Source: Microbacterium sp. H1-D42 (GTDB lineage Bacteria > Actinomycetota > Actinomycetes > Actinomycetales > Microbacteriaceae). From it: a DNA stretch of 64,000 nucleotides. How positions within the stretch are numbered: position 1 is the first letter of the stretch; every line of letters begins with the position of its first letter. Under the pieces are notes generated by a model. It was not told where the DNA came from and did not search any database. It was given only the letters and a program-made list of their open reading frames with translations. Positions 27,263 through 35,200 of this stretch are shown piece after piece. The stretch is from NCBI RefSeq assembly GCF_022637555.1, contig NZ_CP093342.1, positions 3,472,001-3,536,000 of the forward strand, given 5' to 3'. Position numbers and translations under genes: made by a program.

Positions 27263-27847
27263 TTGTCCTCCACCCCTCGCATCAGTGTCATCGTCGGCAG
27301 CGCACGCCCCGTGCGCATCGGCCGCCAGCTCGCCGACTCGGTCGCCTCGACCCTGTCCACGAACCTCGACGCCGAGATCCAGATCCTCGACCTCGCTGAG
27401 GTCGCGCTGCCCATGCTCGATGAGCCGCTGATGGCAGGTATGAACCAGTACCAGAACGCGCACACGGTCGCGTGGGCGAACCTGATCGCCGAGAGCGACG
27501 GCGTGATCTTCGTCACCCCGCAGTACAACGCCGGCTACCCCGCTGCACTGAAGAACGCCATCGACTACATCTACGCCGAGTGGAAGAACAAGCCGAGCGC
27601 CATCATCAGCTACGGCGGCCGCGGCGGCCTCGCATCGGCTGCCCAGCTGCGCCAGGTGCTGGAGTTCATCGGCCTCGACCTCGTCGACACCGATGCGTCG
27701 TTCACGATCGCACAGACCGATTACACCCCTGAGTGGTCGCTGGGCGATTCAGATGCGGTCGTCGCCCGCTACGCCGACGACGTGCGCGCCCTTGGCGACG
27801 CCGTCCTGGCGAAGATCGACGCCGAAGAAGAGGCCGAGGCGGCCTGA
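27263..27847 (+). CDS. NADPH-dependent FMN reductase family protein
   Basis: A 194-residue flavodoxin-like reductase. The phosphate loop is VGSARPVRIGRQ and the flavin-contact motif is VTPQYNAGYPAALKNAIDY, both standard for the NAD(P)H:FMN reductase/azoreductase family. TTG at 27263 is chosen because GAAAGGA lies 5 bases upstream; an ATG at 27242 is the alternative. It diverges from the persulfide operon and shares its operator region, so it may be controlled by the CstR-like protein. A quinone or flavin reductase role is likely; a sulfur-related role is only suggested by position. The C-terminal tail is acidic. Confidence 0.85.
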   Translation: MSSTPRISVIVGSARPVRIGRQLADSVASTLSTNLDAEIQILDLAEVALPMLDEPLMAGMNQYQNAHTVAWANLIAESDGVIFVTPQYNAGYPAALKNAIDYIYAEWKNKPSAIISYGGRGGLASAAQLRQVLEFIGLDLVDTDASFTIAQTDYTPEWSLGDSDAVVARYADDVRALGDAVLAKIDAEEEAEAA

Positions 27848-27890
27848 GCCCTTCGGCAGGCGGTCACCCTCCGGCGCGTGCGCGCCAGGT

Positions 27891-27930
27891 TCCTGCATCT
27901 GCTGCGTCGATCGATGCGGCAAATGCAGGA
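27891..27930. terminator. hairpin downstream of the FMN reductase gene
   Basis: TCCTGCATCTGCTGCGTC pairs with GATGCGGCAAATGCAGGA (15 of 18 positions) around a GATC loop. It lies 44 bp after the stop at 27847. The outer TCCTGCAT word also appears in the hairpin at 24850. Confidence 0.6.
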
Positions 27931-27967
27931 CGCTGTAGCGGACGACCGTCCGGCATAAGGTGGCCGC

Positions 27968-28309
27968 ATGAGTGACGTGCGCGCGAACCTCGAGAAGCTG
28001 AGGGCGGATGCTGCCGTGCGCGCTGCGGCGGCAGCATCCACCCTCGCCGAACTCTTACGCGTCCGGCAGGGATCCAACGACGACGACGAGCACGACCCCG
28101 AGGGGGTCACGCTGTCGTCGGAGTGGTCGCGCCTGTCGGCGCTGTCGGATGCTGCCGCCGACGAACTGCGCCGATTCGACGCTGCGCTCGCACGCGTCGA
28201 TGCAGGCACCTACGGGGTGTGTGCGAACTGCGGCAAGCCGATCCCGGCTGCGCGCCTGGCGGTGCGGCCGTTCGCCGAGCTGTGCGTCCCGTGCGCGGAG
28301 GCCATCTGA
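27968..28309 (+). CDS. DksA/TraR-type C4 zinc-finger protein
   Basis: A 113-residue protein. An N-terminal helical half (about residues 1-80) precedes a C4 zinc finger: CANCGKPIPAARLAVRPFAELCVPCAEAI, that is CxxC-17-CxxC. This is the TraR/DksA family, which binds the RNA polymerase secondary channel in proteobacteria; small actinobacterial members are mostly uncharacterised. The coiled-coil half is shorter than in DksA. It stands alone between the FMN reductase and the AraC-DinB gene. A stress or growth-rate role in transcription is inferred from the family only. Confidence 0.85.
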   Translation: MSDVRANLEKLRADAAVRAAAAASTLAELLRVRQGSNDDDEHDPEGVTLSSEWSRLSALSDAAADELRRFDAALARVDAGTYGVCANCGKPIPAARLAVRPFAELCVPCAEAI

Positions 28310-28330
28310 GCCTGTCGACGCGAATTGGGA

Positions 28331-29263
28331 TCACCCGCGGGCTTCAGCGACCGCGAACCGCGGATCGCCCCAACCCAGCTCGCCCTGGCCGTGGGCATCC
28401 AGCGCCAGCAGCACCAGGGTGCGGCGGTGCGCGGCGAAGGTGAGGATGTGCGCGAGGTTGCCGCCGTAGCTGATCATCTCGACAGGCTCGCCACTGGCAT
28501 CCACGAACGTCTCATCGAGCCGGTTCTCGGACGTGACGTCGCGCACATGCGCGAGGAACGCCGGGCCCTCGACGTCGAGGATCCCGCGCATCTCACCGAG
28601 CGACTGGCCCGCCTCGACAGACAGATCGTACGAACGGCCCGCCATCACGGCGTTCCACATCGCCAGCTGCCCGACGAGCCTGGCCAGCAGCGACCGGATG
28701 GTCTGCACATCCTCGTCGACATCCAGGACGATCGGCTGGTCGAGCTCAGCATCGTCGAGCCTGCCCGCGACGGCGATCATCTCGCCGGTCAGGCGGACGT
28801 GGTGCTCCACCATGCTTGTCAGAAGATCCATTTCGGTTACCTCATCTCTCGGGGGGAGCCGGATGCTCCCCGGTGGGTGGAAGTGCACGTCGTTCGCCGC
28901 GGCGATGCGGATCTGCCCCGGCTGCCTGCGCCACTGCGCCGGCGCTTCGCCGAATGACCGCTGGAATGCCCGGGTGAACGCCTCATGCGAGCCGTAGCCG
29001 GCATCGACGGCGATGTCGATCAGCAGAGCGTCGGTGGTCAGCATCCGGAATGCCGCCCGCTCGAGCAGGATGCGGCGACGGAAGGCCCCCGGCGACTCAT
29101 CCGCCATCTGCCGGATCAGCCGATCGAAGTGGTAGCGCGAGAAGCCGAAGCCGCTCGCGAGCGCGGCAGCGTCGATGCGCCCGGCCTGATCATCGGCCAT
29201 CGCCTCGGCGAGGCGGTCGACGAAGGCGGCGAAGGTGTCTGATGCCGTATCCATGGGGTCCAT
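28331..29263 (-). CDS. AraC-family regulator fused to a DinB-like domain
   Basis: A 310-residue protein. Residues about 15-105 are a double helix-turn-helix of the AraC type (AALASGFGFSRYHFDRLIRQ, then DIAVDAGYGSHEAFTRAFQRSFG). From about residue 140 a four-helix DinB-like domain follows (LLTSMVEHHVRLTGEMI, LLARLVGQLAMWNAVM, ILTFAAHRRTLVLLAL), with histidines that could form the DinB metal site. DinB domains are often thiol-dependent metalloenzymes or ligand sensors; fused to an HTH it may sense a small molecule. The ATG at 29263 is chosen; another Met lies four codons in. Its target is not evident. Confidence 0.85.
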   Translation of the reverse strand: MDPMDTASDTFAAFVDRLAEAMADDQAGRIDAAALASGFGFSRYHFDRLIRQMADESPGAFRRRILLERAAFRMLTTDALLIDIAVDAGYGSHEAFTRAFQRSFGEAPAQWRRQPGQIRIAAANDVHFHPPGSIRLPPRDEVTEMDLLTSMVEHHVRLTGEMIAVAGRLDDAELDQPIVLDVDEDVQTIRSLLARLVGQLAMWNAVMAGRSYDLSVEAGQSLGEMRGILDVEGPAFLAHVRDVTSENRLDETFVDASGEPVEMISYGGNLAHILTFAAHRRTLVLLALDAHGQGELGWGDPRFAVAEARG

Positions 29264-29339
29264 CGTGCTCCGCCCGCGCCCGTCTTGCTTGATCTTCTTT
29301 GCGGACACGGGTCAGGCGCAGAAGTAGGCTGAGGGCATC

Positions 29340-30167
29340 ATGCAAGACTTCTGGGATTTCGCCGGTAACTACTGGTGGCTGGCCTTCCCCATCATCGGTA
29401 TGGCGACGGGCGCGATCGGTGGCATCAACAAGGCGATGGAGCGCAGCGCCAAGCGCCGTCATGAGCGGCGCATGGAGACGCTGCGCCTGAAGGGCGAGCT
29501 CAAGACCGCCCAGCTCGCCGCTCGCGGCATCGCCGTGCCGAAGCAGAGCGCCCGCGAGGTCGCGGCCGGAGAGCGGGCGTCATCGAAGCACATGCTCGAC
29601 AAGCTCTTCACCGAGCACGACGAGATCACCGCGCGGTGGCTCGACTATGAACTCGATGTCGCGAAGCTGATCGCGTTCCCCGCCATGAGCGACGGTCGCC
29701 AGCCACTGACCGCCGCATTCCTGCGTGCCAAGAAGATCGCCGACACCCTGCGCCCGGATTCATCGGATGCCAAAGTGAGCGAGACCGAGGTCGCCGAGTA
29801 TCTGGATGCCGTCGGCAACTACGCAGTGGCGTTTGAAGTCGCCGAACGCGACGCCAGGCGCCTGCGCAACTCGACCTTCACCGAGGCTGAGCGCAAGCGC
29901 CTCGATCGCGCCCAGCACATGCTGACCGTCGCGCTGGATGAGGCCGCCACCCAGGCCGAGCGCAACGTCGCGTACAAGCGCGTGCGCGAAGAGCTCGACG
30001 GGCTGATCCTGCTCTCGGACGAGGCCGTCGACGTGCTGAAGAAGAAGGTCGCCGGCGAGCTGCCGACGATGCGGCATGAACCCCCGGCTGCGCCGCGGAC
30101 AGCATCCACTCCGCCCGAGCCCGAGCCCGAGCCGATGCGCATCAAGCGCGAAGACGGCACTCCATGA
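29340..30167 (+). CDS. membrane-anchored helical protein of unknown function
   Basis: A 275-residue protein that I do not recognise. Residues about 9-32 (NYWWLAFPIIGMATGAIGG) form one membrane segment near the N-terminus. A basic patch follows (RSAKRRHERRMETLRLKG), suggesting the bulk of the protein is cytoplasmic. Residues 60-245 are rich in Ala, Glu, Arg and Lys and look alpha-helical and partly coiled-coil. The end is a proline/glutamate-rich tail (PPEPEPEPEP) and a basic tip. The stop overlaps the start of the SMP-30 gene (ATGA), so the pair is coupled. It may be a scaffold or a cell-envelope factor; this is not supported further. Confidence 0.75.
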   Translation: MQDFWDFAGNYWWLAFPIIGMATGAIGGINKAMERSAKRRHERRMETLRLKGELKTAQLAARGIAVPKQSAREVAAGERASSKHMLDKLFTEHDEITARWLDYELDVAKLIAFPAMSDGRQPLTAAFLRAKKIADTLRPDSSDAKVSETEVAEYLDAVGNYAVAFEVAERDARRLRNSTFTEAERKRLDRAQHMLTVALDEAATQAERNVAYKRVREELDGLILLSDEAVDVLKKKVAGELPTMRHEPPAAPRTASTPPEPEPEPMRIKREDGTP

Positions 30168-31012
30168 TCGCCGCGAACGTCACCGGCCCGGTTGCGCACC
30201 ACGCCGAGGGGCCGGTCTGGGCCGAGGCCTGGGGCGGGCTGCGCTGGGTCGACGGCACCGCTGGCGACCTGCTCTCGCTGCGCGAGGACGGCGTGCATCG
30301 CCGACACATCGACGACGAGTACCTCGCCTTCGCCCGCCCACGCACGAACGGCGGATTCGTCGCCGTCGGCGCCCGCACGCTGTACCTCGCGGACACCGCC
30401 GACGGCGAGACGCGCGCGGTCGCGCACCTGCTCGACGATCCCGCGATTCGCATGAACGATGGATGCTGTGACCCGAACGGCCTACTGCTGACGGGGTCCA
30501 TGGCGTACGCCGCGACGCCGGGTGCCGCCGAGCTGCGGGTCATCGACACCGACTTCTCGTCGCGCACGGTCCTCACGGATGTGACGATCTCGAACGGCAT
30601 CGGCTTCAGCGCCGACGGCCTGCACGCGTACTACGCCGACACCGCCACGCAGCGCATCGATCAGTTCGACTTCGTCGACGGGGCGCTCGTCGGGCGGCGA
30701 CCGTTCGTCGAGATCCCCGCAGATCAGGGCTCACCGGACGGCCTGTGCGTCGCCGCCGACGGCAGCATCTGGGTCGCGCTCTGGGGCGGCTTCGCCGTGC
30801 AGGGCTACGACGCCGCAGGCGCGCTGATCGAGCGGATCGACCTGCCGGTGCCGCAGGCGAGTGCCTGCACCTTCGGCGGCACGGATCTCGGCACGCTGTT
30901 CATCACGACGTCCGCCGAAGGCCTGGCATCCGACCACGGCACCGAGGCCGGCTCACTGTACGCCGCCGATCTCGGCGTGCGCGGGCTGCCAGTGCTGCCG
31001 TTCGGCGGTTGA
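30164..31012 (+). CDS. SMP-30/gluconolactonase family protein
   Basis: A 282-residue six-bladed propeller. The metal ligands of the family are visible: Glu in HHAEGPVW near residue 11, Asn in TISNGIGFSADG and Asp in GSPDGLCVAADG. These enzymes hydrolyse sugar lactones to aldonic acids. No signal peptide is seen. It is translationally coupled to the upstream membrane-anchored helical protein. It lies next to the sugar-acid regulon at 31108-44069 and could supply the lactonase step there, but it has no copy of that regulon's operator and ends in an 81-bp repeat shared with the convergent gene. Confidence 0.88.
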   Translation: MIAANVTGPVAHHAEGPVWAEAWGGLRWVDGTAGDLLSLREDGVHRRHIDDEYLAFARPRTNGGFVAVGARTLYLADTADGETRAVAHLLDDPAIRMNDGCCDPNGLLLTGSMAYAATPGAAELRVIDTDFSSRTVLTDVTISNGIGFSADGLHAYYADTATQRIDQFDFVDGALVGRRPFVEIPADQGSPDGLCVAADGSIWVALWGGFAVQGYDAAGALIERIDLPVPQASACTFGGTDLGTLFITTSAEGLASDHGTEAGSLYAADLGVRGLPVLPFGG

Positions 31013-31021
31013 GCCGTCCCG

Positions 31022-31102
31022 ACTTTGCAGGACGACTCCACTTCCACAGGATGATCCGGCGCGCAACATCCTGTGGAGTTGCAATCGTCCTGTGGAATTG
31101 AG
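31022..31102. repeat. 81-bp intergenic repeat, copy 1
   Basis: Begins ACTTTGCAGGACGACTCC and ends GTGGAATTGAG. It contains a perfect CCACAGGATG / CATCCTGTGG inverted repeat with an outer CAGGACGA / TCGTCCTG pair. By hand alignment it differs from copy 2 (60909) at 6 of 81 positions, with no gaps. It sits between convergent genes, 5 bp from the next stop codon. Confidence 0.85.
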
Positions 31103-31107
31103 CAGCC

Positions 31108-32082
31108 TCAGCGGGCGGCGTAGTCCGGGTTGACGATCGCGCCGACCTGCTCGCCGGCGAGGAAGCGGATGATGTTCTCGGCGGCGTGCACCGGAAGGTC
31201 CTCCAGCGCCTCGGGCGAGTACCAGGCGGCATGCGGGGTGAGCAGCACGTTCGGGGCGTCGCGCAGCGCAGCATCCGGTGCGAGGGGCTCGGCCTCGAAC
31301 ACATCCAGTGCTGCGGCGCCGATGCGGCCGCTGTGCAGGGCCGCGACGAGGGCATCCTCATCGATCAACGGGCCGCGGCAGGTGTTCACGATCACCGCAC
31401 CCGGCTTCATCGTCGCGATCGACGTCGCGTCGATCAGGTGCCGCGTCGCGTCGGTCAGCGGCACGTGCAGGGTGAGGAGGTCGGCTGCGGCGATGGCGTC
31501 GTCGATGGAGCACGGCTCGCAGCCGGCATCCGTGATCGCCTCAGCGGGAGCGTAGGGATCGGCGACGAGCACCCGGAAGCCGAGCGCGCGGCATCCGCGG
31601 GCCACGAGCGAGCCGATCCGCCCGAAGCCCAGCACCGACACCGTGGTGCGCGAGGGGCGCACGGCCATCGGTCGGGCAGCGACCGGCTTCCACTCCCCTG
31701 CACGCAGGGCGGCGTCGTACGCGGGCAGGCCGCGCGCCTGCGTCATGATCATGGCGATGGTGTGCGCGGCGACCTCTTCGATGCAGTAGCTGGGGGTGTT
31801 CGCCACGGCGATGCCGCGTGCGGTCGCCGCGGCGACGTCGATCATGTCGTAGCCGATGCCCAGCCGGCTGATCATCTTCAGGTTGGGCATGCGGTCCATC
31901 AGGTCACCGTCGATCCGGTGCCACTGCACGATGAGCCCCTCTGCCTCGGCGCCCAGCGCGGCGAGCGTGTCGAACGAGGTCTCGTGCGCCCGTTCGGCGC
32001 TGAGACCAGCCGCGCGCAGGGTCTGCTCGGCGGCGTCGCCTGGCAGGTCGCAGTCGGTGATGAGGATGTGATGGTCAGCCAT
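31108..32082 (-). CDS. D-2-hydroxyacid dehydrogenase (GyaR/SerA-like)
   Basis: A 324-residue NAD-dependent dehydrogenase. The nucleotide motif is VLGFGRIGSLVARGCRALGFRVLVADPYAP; the catalytic Arg is in NTCRGPLIDEDAL, Glu in DVFEAEPLAP and His in LLTPHAAWYSPEA, so the triad is complete. It should reduce a 2-keto acid or oxidise a D-2-hydroxyacid. The ATG at 32082 follows a TATAGC element after only 10 bp and has no ribosome site, so the mRNA may be leaderless. It diverges from an SDR gene across two TTGCTATAGC-type operators and belongs to the GntR regulon. Confidence 0.9.
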   Translation of the reverse strand: MADHHILITDCDLPGDAAEQTLRAAGLSAERAHETSFDTLAALGAEAEGLIVQWHRIDGDLMDRMPNLKMISRLGIGYDMIDVAAATARGIAVANTPSYCIEEVAAHTIAMIMTQARGLPAYDAALRAGEWKPVAARPMAVRPSRTTVSVLGFGRIGSLVARGCRALGFRVLVADPYAPAEAITDAGCEPCSIDDAIAAADLLTLHVPLTDATRHLIDATSIATMKPGAVIVNTCRGPLIDEDALVAALHSGRIGAAALDVFEAEPLAPDAALRDAPNVLLTPHAAWYSPEALEDLPVHAAENIIRFLAGEQVGAIVNPDYAAR

Positions 32083-32090
32083 GAGGTCAA

Positions 32091-32102
32091 ATGCTATAGC
32101 AT
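32091..32102. promoter_or_regulatory. GntR-type operator ATGCTATAGCAT (site 1)
   Basis: A perfect 12-bp palindrome followed by CTAGCA, giving a second overlapping TGCTA-n7-TAGCA dyad. The same extended arrangement recurs at 43292. The TATAGC core can double as the -10 box of the leftward gene. Confidence 0.85.
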
Positions 32103-32141
32103 CTAGCAGAGCCGACGCCAGAGGTATCTGTTCCCGGTATT

Positions 32142-32153
32142 TTGCTATAGCGT
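32142..32153. promoter_or_regulatory. GntR-type operator TTGCTATAGCGT (site 2)
   Basis: The same TGCTATAGC core as 32091, 40424 and 43292. It lies 8 bp before the SDR start at 32161; the TATAGC core is at the right distance to be the -10 of a leaderless transcript. Confidence 0.8.
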
Positions 32154-32160
32154 CTTGAGT

Positions 32161-32910
32161 ATGACTGTTCGCCGTGCCCTCATCACCGGCGCCAGTTCCG
32201 GTATCGGAACGGCCGCCGCCCTCGAACTCGCCAGCTCCGGCGCCGCCGTATGGATCACCTACACCGGGCGCGAGGCCGAAGCCGCCCGTGTCGCCGAGGA
32301 GTGCCTCGCCGCCGGTGCGCCCGAAGCACACGTCTCGCGTCTCGATCTGCGCGATCCCGACTCGATCAGCGCACTGATCGCCGAGATCACCGAGGCGTGG
32401 GGCGCGCTGCACGTGCTCATCAACAACGGTGGCGTCTGCCCTTACACGGGCTACGACGACATCGACATCGAGGAGTGGGACTTCGTCCTCGAGACGAACG
32501 CCCGCGGCACGTTCCTGCTCACCCGCGCCGCGCTCCGCCTGCTGCGCGCCGCTGAGGGTGACCGCTCGGTCATCAACATCTCGTCGATCGCCGGTCAGGT
32601 CGGGGCACTGCAGACCGGCATCCACTACGCCGCGAGCAAGGGCGCACTCCTGGCGATCACCCGCAGCTTCGCCCGCCATCTGGCATCCGAGGGCATCCGC
32701 GTGAACGCGGTCACCCCTGGCCCCGTCGCCAGCGCGATCACGAGCGAGCTGTCGCCAGAGGCCCGCGCGAAGCTCGAGTCGGGCATCCCGCTCGGCGAAT
32801 TCGGCCAGCCGGCCGACGTCGCGTGGATCATCGCGTCGCTGGCATCCGAGCGCGCCCGGTTCATCACCGGCGCGACCTACGACGTCAACGGAGGAGTTCG
32901 CATTGACTGA
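32161..32910 (+). CDS. short-chain dehydrogenase/reductase (SDR)
   Basis: A 249-residue classical SDR. TGASSGIGTA is the cofactor motif near residue 10, INNGGVCP replaces the usual NNAG, and YAASKGA carries the catalytic Tyr and Lys; a Ser is in INISSIAG. It oxidises or reduces an alcohol of a sugar, sugar acid or steroid-like substrate. A TTG two codons upstream is a possible start. Controlled by the operator at 32142 and divergent from the 2-hydroxyacid dehydrogenase. The 3' end overlaps the next gene by 8 bp. Confidence 0.9.
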   Translation: MTVRRALITGASSGIGTAAALELASSGAAVWITYTGREAEAARVAEECLAAGAPEAHVSRLDLRDPDSISALIAEITEAWGALHVLINNGGVCPYTGYDDIDIEEWDFVLETNARGTFLLTRAALRLLRAAEGDRSVINISSIAGQVGALQTGIHYAASKGALLAITRSFARHLASEGIRVNAVTPGPVASAITSELSPEARAKLESGIPLGEFGQPADVAWIIASLASERARFITGATYDVNGGVRID

Positions 32911-33241
32911 GACTCGCAGCGCCATGGACACCGTCCAGGCCCAATTGGACGCCTTCAACGCGCATGATCTCGACGCATTCGTCGCGACGTACGCGGCGGA
33001 TGCCGTCATCACCGGCGTCACGCCAGAGCCGATCGTCGGATCAGCGGCGATCCGCGCGTTCTACGAACCCCGCCTGCAGAACCCCGAGCTGTCGTGCGTG
33101 ATCGACACCAGCGTGCTGTTCGGCAGCCGATGGGTCGTCGCGCAGGAGCAGGTCATCAATGCCGGTGTCTCGACCGAGACCATCGCGACCTTCGACGTGG
33201 TCGACGGACTCATCTCGCGCGCCTCGATGCTCAAGGCCTGA
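32903..33241 (+). CDS. SnoaL/NTF2-like small protein
   Basis: A 112-residue protein with an NTF2-like fold pattern: VQAQLDAFNAHDLDAFVATYAADAVI, then a central IRAFYEPRL segment and alternating strands at the end. This cone fold is used by polyketide cyclases, ketosteroid isomerases and many uncharacterised proteins. The TTG start lies inside the SDR gene and has a GGAGGAG site 6 bp ahead, so translation is coupled to it. It may act on or bind the SDR product. Without a catalytic signature the role is open. Confidence 0.8.
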   Translation: MTETRSAMDTVQAQLDAFNAHDLDAFVATYAADAVITGVTPEPIVGSAAIRAFYEPRLQNPELSCVIDTSVLFGSRWVVAQEQVINAGVSTETIATFDVVDGLISRASMLKA

Positions 33242-33316
33242 CGCGCCGGCGCCGATCCTTGGTACGGAACCTGGTCGAACTATCCAGGCTTGCGCTTCCG
33301 ACCTGACTCGCGGGGC

Positions 33317-33661
33317 TCAATACTCCGGGCGAAGCGCGTCAGCGGCAGCGTCAAGCGCGCGGTCGTCAAGGGAGAAGTACGCCCACTTTCCGCGCTGCTC
33401 CCTGGTGACGAGTCCGGCTTCGGTGAGGAGCCTCATGTGGTGCGACACCGTCGCCTGCGACAGGCCGACCGGTTCGATCAGGTCGCAGATGCAGGCCTCG
33501 CCTCCTTCGGTGCCGGCGATGAGCGAGAGCAGCATGACGCGGGTGGGATCCCCGATGGCCTTGAAGACGCGGGCGGCGCGTTCGGCTTCCTCGGCGGTGA
33601 TCGACGCGGTGACGCGGGGCACGCAGCATGTGCTCTGGTCGATGGTCGCGGGAAGGCTCAT
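33317..33661 (-). CDS. arsR: ArsR family arsenite-responsive repressor
   Basis: A 114-residue winged-helix repressor. STCCVP near residue 12 and EACICDLIEPVGLSQATVSHHMRLL give cysteines at the N-terminus and in the DNA-recognition region, typical of As(III)-sensing ArsR types. Start at 33661, with a weak leader. It diverges from the flavoprotein gene across an AT-richer 83-bp gap that holds TTGACA (33681) and two CGTATTGA words, plausible promoter and operator parts. It is convergent to the small NTF2-like gene. Confidence 0.88.
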   Translation of the reverse strand: MSLPATIDQSTCCVPRVTASITAEEAERAARVFKAIGDPTRVMLLSLIAGTEGGEACICDLIEPVGLSQATVSHHMRLLTEAGLVTREQRGKWAYFSLDDRALDAAADALRPEY

Positions 33662-33744
33662 GCGGATATTCTTACACGTATTGACAAACTTCGATAGGTG
33701 CGTAAACGTACTCGTATTGAAGTTCTTCGATTCGAGGAGATGTG

Positions 33745-35046
33745 ATGTCCGAGCTTCCTGTCGTCGTCGTCGGAGCTGGCCCGCAGGGCCTGGCCGCCGC
33801 CGCCCATCTGACCGAGCGTGGCCTCGACGTGGTCGTCGTCGAACGCGGCGGGGGTGCTGGCGCGGCCGTGTCCGAGTGGGGGCACGTGCGCCTGTTCTCT
33901 GGCTGGCCGGAGCTGACAGACACTGCAGCCAGGCGCCTGCTCGAGCAATCCGGCTGGACCGCACCGGCGAGCGGTTACCCGACGGGGGACGAATGGGTGA
34001 GCGGCTATCTCGCACCCCTCGCCGATGCTCTCGGCGATCGAGTCCTCTACGACAGGACCGTGACCGGCATCGCGCGACAGGGGAGGGATAAGGTCGTCGC
34101 GAGCGGCCGGAAGAGCACCCCGTTCGTCGTGCACACCGTCGACCAAGACGGCCGCGATCGCCGCATCCTCGCCAGCGCTGTCATCGACGCGAGCGGCACC
34201 TGGTCCCTCCCCAACCCTGCGGGGGCCGACGGATACCCCGCGGCCGGGGAGGCGGTTTCCTCTGAGCGCATCTCCTACCGCATCCCCGATGATGTTTCAG
34301 CTCTCGCCGGTTCGCACGTGGTCGTCGTGGGTGCGGGCCATTCCGCGACGCATGCTGTCCTCCGCTTGAGCGAGCTGGCCCGCCGCGAGCCCGGCACTCG
34401 GGTGACCTGGCTGCTGCGCCGCGGGAGCGCCGCGAACATGTTCGGCGGTGGAGCGGGAGATGAGCTGCCCGAGCGGGCCGCGCTCGGATCCCGCGCGCGC
34501 AAGGTCATCGAGGCTGGGGTGGTCGAGGTAGTCACCGGATTCCGGGTCGCCGAGTTTGAGCAGGAGGGCGAAGCGGTGACCGTCATCGCGGAGAACGGCC
34601 ACGAGATCTCAGGCGTCGCACATGTCTTCGCGCTCACCGGTTTCCGCCCGGACACCGGCATCCTGCGCGAGGTGCGCATCGACCTGGATGGATCACTCGA
34701 AGCCGTAGCTGGGATCGCATCGGAGATTGATCCGAACATCCACTCCTGCGGATCCGTCGGGGCCACTGGCGCGCGCCAGCTCGCGCAGCCCGAGCAGGAC
34801 CTGTTCATCGTCGGCGCGAAGTCGTACGGGCGCGCACCGACGTTCCTCGCCCTCACCGGCTATGAGCAGGTGCGCAGCGTCGTCGCACACCTCGCCGGTG
34901 ACCATGAGGCAGCCGCGCGGAACGAGCTCGTCCTCCCTGACACCGGAGTCTGCGGCGGTGCCGGCGGGTTCGATGCCGAGGGCAGCAGCTGTTGCGCAGC
35001 CCCTGCCCTGCTGCAGATCGGCGCACGCCCGGTCGCCGTCGACTGA
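33745..35046 (+). CDS. FAD/NAD(P)-dependent flavoprotein of the arsenic operon (ArsO-like)
   Basis: A 433-residue two-dinucleotide-binding flavoprotein. The FAD motif is VVVVGAGPQGLAAAAHL at the start, and a second GxGxxS motif (VVVGAGHSATHAVL) is near residue 195, typical of flavin monooxygenases and the ArsO-like proteins common in actinobacterial ars operons. Its C-terminus ends with a cysteine-rich segment (CGGAGGFDAEGSSCCAAP) that could bind As(III). GAGGAGA precedes the ATG at 33745. Its exact reaction in arsenic metabolism is unproven; it may modify or shuttle trivalent arsenicals. Confidence 0.82.
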   Translation: MSELPVVVVGAGPQGLAAAAHLTERGLDVVVVERGGGAGAAVSEWGHVRLFSGWPELTDTAARRLLEQSGWTAPASGYPTGDEWVSGYLAPLADALGDRVLYDRTVTGIARQGRDKVVASGRKSTPFVVHTVDQDGRDRRILASAVIDASGTWSLPNPAGADGYPAAGEAVSSERISYRIPDDVSALAGSHVVVVGAGHSATHAVLRLSELARREPGTRVTWLLRRGSAANMFGGGAGDELPERAALGSRARKVIEAGVVEVVTGFRVAEFEQEGEAVTVIAENGHEISGVAHVFALTGFRPDTGILREVRIDLDGSLEAVAGIASEIDPNIHSCGSVGATGARQLAQPEQDLFIVGAKSYGRAPTFLALTGYEQVRSVVAHLAGDHEAAARNELVLPDTGVCGGAGGFDAEGSSCCAAPALLQIGARPVAVD

Positions 35047-35056
35047 TAGACGCGTC

Positions 35057-35089
35057 GAGAGGTGGCGCCCGTATGGGCGCCGCCCTCTC
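35057..35089 (+). terminator. hairpin after the arsenic flavoprotein gene
   Basis: GAGAGG-T-GGCGCCC pairs with GGGCGCC-GC-CCTCTC around GTAT, 11 bp past the stop at 35046. It separates the flavoprotein gene from the ACR3 unit, which has its own operator. Confidence 0.65.
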
Positions 35090-35151
35090 GCGCACCCCGG
35101 GAAAGTGAAGCCTTGGTGAACAAGGTCGCACACGCACCATCGCTTGCTTCG

Positions 35152-35171
35152 ATCTCTGTCAATATAGAGAT
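35152..35171. promoter_or_regulatory. candidate ArsR operator upstream of the ACR3 gene
   Basis: An ATCTCT-GTCAATAT-AGAGAT inverted repeat in the only AT-rich part of the 154-bp gap, 30 bp before the ACR3 start. Its form resembles ArsR/SmtB sites, but assignment to one of the two local ArsR proteins is open. Confidence 0.55.
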
Positions 35172-35200
35172 GATTCGAAATAGGGGATCGGGGAGTTGGA

